From the NCBI RefSeq assembly GCF_040958095.1, contig NC_091175.1:18202195-18266194 (forward strand): a stretch of 64,000 bases of DNA, in the 5' to 3' direction. This DNA is from Procambarus clarkii (Eukaryota; Arthropoda; Malacostraca; Decapoda; Cambaridae). The notes under the pieces are model-generated. The model was not told the DNA's origin and searched no databases. It saw nothing but the letters and a program-made list of their open reading frames with translations. Made by a program: the position numbers and the translations under genes. This document shows positions 55,820 through 64,000 of this stretch, one piece after another; within the stretch, counting starts at the first letter, position 1; every line of letters starts with the position of its first letter.

Positions 55820-56356
55820 CTGCAAATTAAGGGACCTAGTCTATGGAACTCACTCATTAGTGAATTGAAAAGCTGTCAAACTTTTGTCTCATTTAAAAAC
55901 AAAAACAAAAAGTACCTAATTTCATCTTCGTAGTTTTCTACACTGAGCTTTAAATTTGCTCTGTATCTAGTGTTACCCAATCTTTATGTACTTAATCCAA
56001 ACAACTTTATCATTGTGTTCATTGCTGTCTTCTTTTATGTGCTAGCCATATGCTGTATTGTGCCTACTAGTTTTTGTTTAACTACCATTCAACCTGTCAT
56101 TGCAATCAGTCTGAGCTACCTATGTGCTTTAATATACCTACAATTTTCTCTCATCTTATATATTTTTTCTTGTTATGTAACTGTTATCATTTTTATAAAT
56201 TTGGCAAGTATTTACCTACTTAAAATTTTTTAGATTAAGGACCTGCCCGAAACGCTGCGCGTGCTAGTGGCTTTACAAGAATGTAATTACTATACTATGT
56301 ATCCTCACAATCCCAATGTACCTTCTTGTATATATATAAATAAATAAGTAAATAAA
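55820..56356 (+). mobile_element. 3' end of a separate LINE (C-terminus, 3' UTR, conserved tail)
   Basis: The plus strand encodes GPSLWNSLISELKSCQTFVS…KKYL-type RT tail ending at a stop near 55931. A 300-bp AT-rich 3' UTR, the tail GACCTGCCCGAAACGCTGCG…TTTACAAGAATGTAA (56240-56288) and (AAATA)n follow. The host LINE frame resumes at LHRRLKEILKPLKTLNG after 56356. Family is probably CR1/L2-like; the rest is missing. Confidence 0.7.
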
Positions 56357-58322
56357 TCTACACCGTAGGTTAAAAGAAATACTTAAACCACTGAAAACAC
56401 TTAATGGTAAGAATATTGGTATCAATATTAAATATGCCAGATTATTCTATATGATGTTTGTTAGATTTCTAGTTGATTATCATGCTTTGCACCTAATTAA
56501 CGTCCCCGCCTCTGTACTGGACAAACTTGAAGTAGTACAGAATGAAGCCACGAGGATAATTCTTGGTGCCCCAAGATGCACAAGAATCATCAACATGAGG
56601 GAAGAACTTATGCTTCCAACCATACTAGAGAGAATCATGCAAGTCAACACGACCTTTTGCCTTAGTCATGGGAGACCCTATATCTCCTGTAATGCTCAAG
56701 AGACACATTATTCAGTGCTGTTAACCCCCCTATTGGCTGGTGCCAACATACCAACTCACTCCTTTTAAAATAAATGGCTGAGTGAAAATGCCTACAATCT
56801 TATCAAACTTAACATTCCTTTTAAGTGCAATCTACCTATCTCTGATATTCCTCTTTATCTGTACCCCACCATTTAAGTATCATACACATCCGTCATCAAG
56901 AAAGGTAAATGAGAATCTTGCTCTTTCTCAAAGCTGTCACACTTGAAACAATAGTTTCCTCCATCAAAAATTTGAGATCTCACGAGCACTGTTTTTACAC
57001 TGACGGCTGTCCTATCTTCTACTGGACGGACTGCAGCAGCATGTAGGTTTTATATAAATAATATTTGCACGCAGGCTATCAGTGTCAGTTTAAACAACGG
57101 GCTGACCTCCACACAAGCAGAACTAGCGGCACTACAACTAGCTATTAGTACATTAAAAATCACAGGAGTAATAATATTTTGTGATTCAAAGTTTGCTCTT
57201 CAAGCAATCGAAAACTTCTCCCGGAAGCTCGAAGCAAAAACCTCATACTAACAATTATAAATAAGTTAATTGCTTCACAGAGCAAACTATGGATGCATTA
57301 TGAGGATATCATGAACACAAGAGTGAATAAGGCAGCAGTGGTACTAAAAGTCCCCATCTCGCAGGATGGTTTTGAACCTCCTTTGTATGGAAACCATCAC
57401 ATAAATATAACCCATCATAATGACAGTCATTGCGGCTAAATTAGCGTGTAACAAAGATGAAGTTGAATCAGACCTAGGTATCCCCATCTCTGCTGTCAAA
57501 ACTATATAGTATAAAAAACTATGATTTGTTCAGATCTGATACCTATGTTTATGGACAGCACAAACCGTCCACCAGACTGTGCGACACAGTGGTTGTCTTA
57601 TCAGGTTGGGTTACCGTTACCTGTAGCAGGTGGCTACAGGTGACGGATCTCCCAATCCTGAGCACACCAGGTGAAAACTCTGTGAGGAGGAACTGCAACA
57701 TAATCTCCCACATTACATCACCGAATGCCCAGTTATCCGACCATTCAGACTCATTGGCATGAGGTACCTGGAGCTTTGCAATTGCTTTATTCACTCTCTC
57801 GTGTTCTTGAGGATATCCTCATAATGTACCCAAAATTTGCCAATGCAGGCTACTGAACATATGGCTCTGTATGACTAACCATCCTGCGAGATGGGGACTT
57901 TTAGTATCACTGCCACATTATTCATTCTTGTGTTTATGATATCCTCATAATGCATCCAGAGTTTGCCAGTGCCAACTTATCACTTATAACTACTTATCAC
58001 ATGCCTCTGTATGACTAACCATCCTGTGATGGGGATTTTTAACATCACGTAACTACTTTTTTTTGACATACACTGTAACTCCACTTCATATAGTCTAGGG
58101 TAGCTGCACAATGCAGATAACACATTTAGGTATAAACAAAATGGTGTTTCGCGAATCGGACTTTTCAAAGCCTCAAACATTTGGTTTGCTCAAAAACTAA
58201 AGTTTCGTGTTTCCCCACCAACGACATTACGGCCAGTCACCCAACAGCCGCGCATCAGATTGGATCACGTGAAAACTGCTCCTCAAACAACTTCGGGTAT
58301 TTGATACAGTTGACGGGACGAA

Positions 58323-58755
58323 ATGGAGGTTTTAGCGGAAATATTGGCTAATGTTCTTGTGCAAGAGCTTCATGAGGCTGGTATCAAGAGTGCTTATCTA
58401 TCAACGCCTCGTCCCTATATTCCTAATAAAATTATAACTAAAACAAATGGTATAATCCGGAGGAAGGATGAAGAGCACTTAACGGATGCTTGGGTGCAAT
58501 ATAACCATAGGTCGGAAACTCTTGAATATTTGCCGTACTTAAAATCTGACGACTACGCTATAGACGTATACGCTCTCAACATACTTCTAATTACAATTTG
58601 CTTGATCGCGATTTGCATCTGTTACTGTCGCATTTATTTTAGAGGAAGGTAAGTACTTAATATTTTTATTAACTATGAAATCTCGTGTAGTAATATTTAA
58701 TTCTTGCCTTTTAATTTTTAACTTGTTTTTCTTTTCTAGGCGCTTGGCTTTTTAA
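58323..58755 (+). CDS. Gene E: 113-aa C-terminally anchored membrane protein, two exons
   Basis: Exon 1 is 58323-58648: ATG, 108 codons plus AG; donor GGAAG|GTAAGT, phase 2. The intron is 91 nt. Exon 2 starts at 58740 after TTTTCTAG and adds RRLAF before TAA (58753-58755). AATAAA lies at 58861-58866. The N-terminal region is soluble (MEVLAEILANVLVQELHEAG). The motif LEYLPYLKSDDYAIDVYALN precedes one membrane helix (about 86-104; ILLITICLIAICICYC) and a basic end (RIYFRGRRLAF). It is paired with gene D by the YLPYL motif, identical intron phase and position, and related upstream DNA. Function unknown. Confidence 0.7.
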
Positions 58756-58889
58756 GTCTTGAAGAATGGTTTCTACGTGGTCTTCTCCTTGACCTCTAAA
58801 TCTCGTGACAACGTCACTAGGTGACTGCCGAAAAAATAATTACGAAGGAGGACCGTTTTAAATAAAATTCCTTATGTTTGTATTAAACT

Positions 58890-59875
58890 GATATTTTTAA
58901 AATGAAAGGAACTCTTTGCCACTGCTTTTCATTGTTGCCTATTAAACCAGTAACTTGCGTGGTTTAAATATTTGACATCTTTTAAACCTTCTACGAAGGT
59001 AACTTACAGATAGCCATTTTAATTGTATACTTGGCTACCAGTCTAGTTTCATACTTTTTTTAGTTAATTCGTCTACTCTGCCATTTGTTTACCAAAGCTT
59101 AACTTTATTTGCTAGTATAAAATTAATTATGATTTTTTTTTTTGTCGGCTGCATCTTGATTACCAATACAATTTTACCAATCTATAACCCACCCCTTGTA
59201 ATAAATTTACACTAAAATAGCGATAATATACTACAGGCAAGATGTTGCTAATTTTGATATTCGGGATTTGAAAAAAATCTAAAACGGTTAACTATACTAT
59301 CTACTTGATTTTCAACCGGCTCGGCCTATACTATAATTACGTCGCCAAGCGTGACGGTTAATTACTAGTTTGTTCATGCCTCTAATTCTAGTGGGTAATG
59401 TCATTACCCCAATCTTGAATCCTTTTGATATTTGCTTTTGAGCTGACCATAACGAAACTACACTGAACTTTAACTACAATCTAAACAACTGTTGAACTGT
59501 CAAACATTATCCATCAAATAGATAACCATTAGCAATTTAAGTGAAAACTTTTCATACATAGTATTAACTACATATAAATTGGAGTTTAACAGTACATTAG
59601 CATAATAACTTTGAATGACTTAGTCATTTACAGAACAGCCACTTTCAGAATAAAAAGTAGCCATAAATAACGCTATTCTTTACTTCTACAAATAGCTGCA
59701 ATATAGCAAATGAAAGTACTAAATTTTCTGCCTTGAAGGGAAATTTAGTAAATGACTTAATAAGGGATATTATGGAAAAGACATTACAGCGGTAAATAAA
59801 TATAATTTTGAAAGCAAAAATTAAGATACAATACAACCCGCAAATAAACTAATGCCATGACGTTATCAATATTTG
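58890..59875. other. AT-rich intergenic DNA
   Basis: No gene, repeat family or splice-flanked exon that I can support. Confidence 0.5.
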
Positions 59876-59879
59876 GCCC

Positions 59880-61803
59880 CACTCCCCGTTCAGCTCGTTG
59901 ACACCGTGAGGGGGGGCTTAGTGGGCGGCTGCCGGAGTATGATGCTCCTTGGGACAGTCCTCTGTCCTTTTGTAGCCTTGTGATCCTGCTGCTGTTCTCT
60001 CAAACTGTGGTGAACAACTTTTCCTTTTCCTTCTGTTTGGTTTTTCTCCCTCTTCTATCTGCTTGTTTCCTGCTGACCTTTTGCTTGATTTGGTTATTCC
60101 TTTGAACTTCTTACATTTTGACGCCCGGGTGCTTGAGGAGGCATACTCTTGCACCCGTAGAACTGTAGTACCCAACGTCGAGAGCGAGGGGAACCTTTTA
60201 TTGTCAATCCTCCTTCCATCACTGAACCCGATCTCGACGGACTGACTGTTCTTAAGGTGGCGTTTGTGGGGCGTATACTCACGACGCACCCCTAGGGGGG
60301 AGGGGGGGCCGGCAAGATCGGCGATAGCTTCCTGTTGGGTGTCCTGCCTCTAATTGTGGCTCCATGGTGGGTATGGGGGCACATTCGTGGATGAATTTAT
60401 CACACTTCGTACCTATGTCAAATGTTTCTGATGTGCCCTCTCGGGCTCGTGGGGTGGGCGACCAAGCCCCCGAGTCGGCCTGTCTTGGAAGACCGGGCTT
60501 TGTAGCCTCCGTTGCGTTGGGCCCCGACCTTGCTCCTCCTTTGACCATCCTGACTTCTTCCCCCAGTTCCCCTCCCTCTGTGGTTGGGATGAGCCCCCAG
60601 CCCTCAGTGGTGACCACTTCGTCCCCTGGTGCGGCTAAGTCTCTCGTGACTACTGCGCCTTTTGACCCTTCTCTCTCTGGGGGTTCTCAACACCGTTCGC
60701 GCCCCGGCCGCACTCGCTCGATTCCTTCCCGTACTGACGCGTATCAGGCCTTGTTTGGTCCCGCTTCATGGGCCAAATACTTTGATCTCCTCCCTCTTGA
60801 TTCTGCGCCTCCTGACGATTTCTCCCTCCATCGGCATCTTGTAGATTCCGTGGATGCGTCTGTTACCTTCAACCCCACTCGTCTCGGTATACGTGTCGTT
60901 GCTGCTCCTAGGGATGCAGCTTCCAGCTTGGCTGCCTTATCTTGCCTTGGCGAGATCCCTGTTCGGGTCTCCAAGAACGTTCGGATGAATGCCAGTGTTG
61001 GCACTATTCTCCTCCCACCCCATGTTGCAACCGGTGTTCGAAATCTGCAGGATTGCCACGATGATATTCGGCATATCCTTGAGGCCCAGGGCCATTCTGT
61101 TCTCCAGGTGGACACGTTTACTCGTCCCCCTCGTGGTAGTCGCCGTCAATCCCTTCGGGTTGTGAAGATTACCTTTGATGGTCGGACCCTTCCACCCTCT
61201 GTCATTCTTGCTGGTGCTAGGTGCTCTGTCCAGGAGTACATTCCTTCTCCTCGGCTCTGTAACAAGTGCTGGAGGTTTGGGCATGGTGCCCTCCGCTGCT
61301 CTGTGACTGTCTCTCTCTGTCCTTTGTGTGGGGGTGAAGGTCACTCTAAGTCGGAGTGCACTTCTCCCCAAGCTCGCTGCCTCAACTGAGGTGAGGCCCA
61401 TCCCACCTTCTCCCGTGCGTGTGTCCATTACAAGCTTGAGGCGGCCGTCCTCAACTTGAAGCACCGGAACGTTTATCTTTTCCTGAGGCGAGGCGCCAGG
61501 TTCGCCGGCTCCCGCCTTATGCTAACGTCTCTTATGCTCGCGTGTTGAGCTCTTCCTCTCCTCAGTCTTCCCATCTTCCTCAGACTCTCAACCGTTTCCG
61601 GGCCTTGGACCCTGATACGCCCACTGCCCCCTCCTCTGTTCCTTTGAGTTCTGTCCCGAAGGATCCACCTCCTGGTCCTCTGTCTGGGGTTCCCCTCCTT
61701 TCTACCCGGTCTGTCTCGTCTCCCGTGTCTTCTTCCTCGTCTCCCTCCGTTCCTCCTTCCCATCCTTCCCCTCCGTCTCTTGACTCTCCCCACCGCCTGT
61801 CGG
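59880..61803 (+). mobile_element. I-group LINE, second copy: 5' UTR and ORF1 only
   Basis: Starts with the same 5' end as the element at 43190. ORF1 is recognisable from about 60364 (WAKYFDLLPLDSAPPDDFSL, CNKCWRFGHGALRC, CPLCGGEGHSKSEC). A stop (61387-61389) falls in the third zinc knuckle, and a one-base loss follows near 61468. The sequence ends abruptly at 61803 in the Ser/Pro-rich part, where minus-strand ORF2 sequence begins. Confidence 0.85.
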
Positions 61804-61805
61804 TG

Positions 61806-62262
61806 CTTACAGCGGACAGCCCGAGCACAGTCTGCATTCCACCAGGGAACGCACTTCCGCGGACCCCGAGAGGAAGAGCGAGGAATAGAGCGGAGGGCAG
61901 CGTCGAAGACAGTGTCATGAAAAAGGAGGAGAGCGCGAGGGAGAGGCAGAAGGGAGGTCAGAGAGAGCAGCACTGAGAATAAATAGGTTCCAGTCCGCTT
62001 TAGCAAACTGCCACCTAGGGAAGGAGAGGGGAGGACGAAAAGAGAAAAAGGAAACAAGGATGGGGAAATGGTCACTGCCATGGAGGTCATCAAGAACCTG
62101 CCACGTGAAATCTAAGTTAAGAGAAGAAGAGCAAAGAGAAAGATCAAGACAGGAAAGGGTGCGAGTCCGAGAGTTCAAATGAGTGGGCTCACTAGAATTC
62201 AGAAGAGACAGGGAAGAAAAGAGGATAAACGGCTCAAGAAGGAGACCTCGGGTATTCATGAG
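61806..62262 (-). mobile_element. I-group LINE ORF2 fragment, EN to EN-RT linker
   Basis: The minus strand reads NTRGLLLEPFIL…HLNSRTRTLSCLDLSLC, DLHGSDHFPILV and FPGGM/KCVPWWNADCARAVRCK in two frames. It is followed on minus by ORF1 sequence in the opposite orientation. Confidence 0.75.
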
Positions 62263-64000
62263 AATGAATAACTGGATAAAAGTCGGAATAAGGAATACCT
62301 TTACAGGAGATGGGACAAGTGCGAATAGCTTCCTTAGCGGCAGCATCCGCACGCTCATTTAAAGAGACACCAACATTGCTGGGAACCCAGCAAAACTCAT
62401 CCGACTTAAATTTACTGGAGATAAGAAACAGCCAATGTTGAATCTCGATGACCACCGGGTGGACCGGATTAAAGGACCCTAAAGCCATGAGGGCACTAAG
62501 AGAGTCAACTACCACCACAAAGGAGGATTGACACCGGGAAAGCAGGAGACGAAGAGCATAGAGAATAGCATAAAGTTCTGCTGTGAAGATGCTAGCCTCC
62601 GGAGGAAGGCGACACATATAAGTGTGGTCAGGAAAAACAACAGCGTAGCCCACACCGTCAGCAGACTTAGACCCATCGGTGAAGATGGGAACGGAGTGGG
62701 AGTGAGAAGAAAAGTGCTCAAGGAAGAGGCGTTTCAGAACGGTAGGAGGGGTAAAAGCTTTAGTAATGCGGGTGAGAGAAGTACAAAATTTGGGATGGGG
62801 GACCCTCCACGGGGGCAGGGATGGAACAATACGAGGAGAAACATTGGTAATATGAACTGAAAGAGAATCTTGTAAGCGAGTTAAACGGACAGAAAGAGGG
62901 AGGTGGTGAAGAGGAACAGGAACTACAGGAGGGGTAAAAGTCAAAGCACGATAGAGGCGAGAGTGAGGATGCTGGAAGGATCGCGAAAGATAGCGAAGAC
63001 TGTAGCAATCACGGCGGTCCTGGAGAGACAGGAAGCCAGTGTCAGCGTACAAGCTGAGGGCAGGAGTTGAACGAAAAGCACCAGAGCTGAGGCGCAACCC
63101 AGTATGGTGCAAAGGATCAAAACGGCGAAGAGTAGAAGGAGAAGCAGAAGAGTATGCAGGGCAATCATAATCGAGTTTAGACAGGACGAGGGAGGAATGC
63201 AAATAGAGGAGCGTGCGCCTATCCACTCCCCAAGAAGTATGGGACAAAACCTTAAGTAGGTTAAGGGCCTTAGAGCATTCAAAACGCAGGTAAGAGATAT
63301 GGGGCGACCAAGACAAAAGAGTGTCAAAGAATAACCCCAAAAGCTTTGCGGAACCTTTGTATTCAAGGGGATGGCCATAAAGTGACAAAGAGGGACGAAG
63401 AACGACCCGCTTCCGAGTAAAAGTCATGGCACAAGTCTTAGAAGTAGAAAACTTGAAGCCATGCTTGGTGGCCCAAGATGACACGGCATCAATCGCAAGT
63501 TGAAGCCGCCGTTGAAGGAGAGGTGAATCATCACCTTGACAGCAAAGAGTAAGATCGTCAACATAAAGAGCGGAGAAGATGCCAGAAGGAAGGGAGGAAA
63601 GAAGACCATTGAGGGCAACTAGAAAAAGAGTAGTACTCAGACCACTACCTTGGGGTAAACCTTCATACTGCTGAAATGAGGCAGAGAGAGTGGTACCAAG
63701 TCTGACTCGAAAGGTACGACGAGAGAGAAAGCTTTGAAGGAAGAGAGGGAGATTACCACGAAGACCAAAAGAACGAAGTTGGGACAGAATATGGTATCTC
63801 CAAGTCGTGTCATAAGCCTTTTCCAGGTCAAAAAGGACAGCAACAACGGAGGTCTTCGCAGCAAAAGCAGTACGAATATAGACCTCCAAGTTCACCAGGA
63901 CATCAGTCGTGCTGCGGCACTTGTGAAAACCAAATTGAGAAGGAGAGAGGTGGTGATGGTGTTCCAAGAACCACATCAGGCGGACATTTACCATACGCTC
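62263..64000 (-). mobile_element. I-group LINE ORF2 fragment, RT and RNase H
   Basis: A 586-codon minus frame from the right window edge: RMVNVRLMWFLEHHHHLSPS, LFDLEKAYDTTWRY, EGLPQGSGLSTTLFLVAL, LYVDDLTL. RNase H follows (IFTDGSKSADGVGY, ELYAILYALRLLL, WVPSNVGVSLNERADAAAKE), breaking off at PVIHS. It continues beyond the window. EN, which should precede RT, instead lies after RNase H. Confidence 0.85.

Larger units (their letters stand above)
53464..58120 (+). mobile_element. Decayed RNase H-bearing LINE with two younger insertions
   Basis: In order on plus: the EN start (about 53500-53690; LCLQEPYTANPKNK), GDF-NARHTGLGD near 53884, and RT from about 54539. RT shows ATSPGEDGITYNT, FRPISLTSWMCKDLERI, YGFLPGRSTQT, GTPQVGVLNPTLFNVLM and CYADDICIV, then SVLDKLEVVQNEATRIILGA at 56510. 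Weak RNase H (YTDG, about 57000; AELAALQLAISTL) and a Cys/His end follow. Many stops and frame changes spread through it, so it is long dead. It is split by a foldback element (55110-55237) and by a LINE 3' end (55820-56356). Domain set is I-group-like. Confidence 0.8.

Noticed and set aside
55970-56233. 87-codon hydrophobic frame resembling a membrane protein
   Set aside because: Lies in the AT-rich 3' UTR of a LINE end; hydrophobicity follows from T-rich codons.
1-64000. LTR elements, retroviral or other viral genes, rRNA or free-standing tRNA genes
   Set aside because: None seen. All RT-bearing elements have LINE organisation (EN or R2-type, 3' tails, no LTRs), and tRNA-like boxes occur only in SINE contexts.

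Overview
The window reads as nuclear DNA of a decapod crustacean, most likely a crayfish or lobster. The basis is spliced genes with GT-AG introns and AATAAA signals, very long microsatellites, and dispersed LINE, SINE and foldback repeats that I recognise as typical of decapod genomes. The species is inference. I see no prokaryotic genes, no rRNA or stand-alone tRNA gene, no CRISPR array, and no LTR, retroviral or other viral remains.

Layout. (1) 1-952 is a head-to-tail array of a 260-bp tRNA-like (SINE-type) unit. (2) About 2.4-14.5 kb on + holds the 3' part of one host gene for a secreted Thr/Pro/Arg-rich protein. Seven coding exons join in frame, from an exon near 2448 to a cysteine-rich C-terminal VWFC-like exon ending at 14497. 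The large exon carries a coding 18-bp minisatellite (Pro-Asp-Arg-Ile-Glu-Arg repeats) and the introns carry several more minisatellites. (3) 14.7-26.6 kb is a repeat graveyard: a 5'-truncated RNase H-bearing LINE with a four-copy SINE array inside it, a tRNA-derived SINE, foldback elements and MITEs, an AT-rich minisatellite, and a CR1 LINE with a long open RT frame (23.9-26.2 kb). (4) 26.7-41.9 kb holds four small two-exon host genes (called A, F, B, C here) among CR1 copies, including one nearly intact full-length CR1 with a coiled-coil/SGNH ORF1. (5) 42.8-50.7 kb is dominated by an almost intact 6.3-kb I-group LINE with a 14-bp target duplication, sitting in an older CR1 relic. (6) 52.2-58.9 kb holds two more small genes (D, E) flanking a decayed RNase H LINE. 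(7) 59.9-64 kb contains rearranged copies of the same I-group LINE.

The most novel signal is the set of small spliced genes. Five of the six (A-E) encode 78-129 aa proteins with one membrane segment, and the intron follows that segment. B and C form a divergent pair with exactly 59 codons in exon 1 and a phase-0 intron. D and E share a YLPYL motif, a phase-2 intron and upstream DNA. A has a cytosolic tail with a sequence closely resembling the LC3-interacting motif of p62. I do not recognise any of the six as a named family.

Two LINE/SINE pairs in the window share 3' tails, which is the expected signature of SINEs moved by a partner LINE. In one case the SINE array sits inside its apparent partner LINE.
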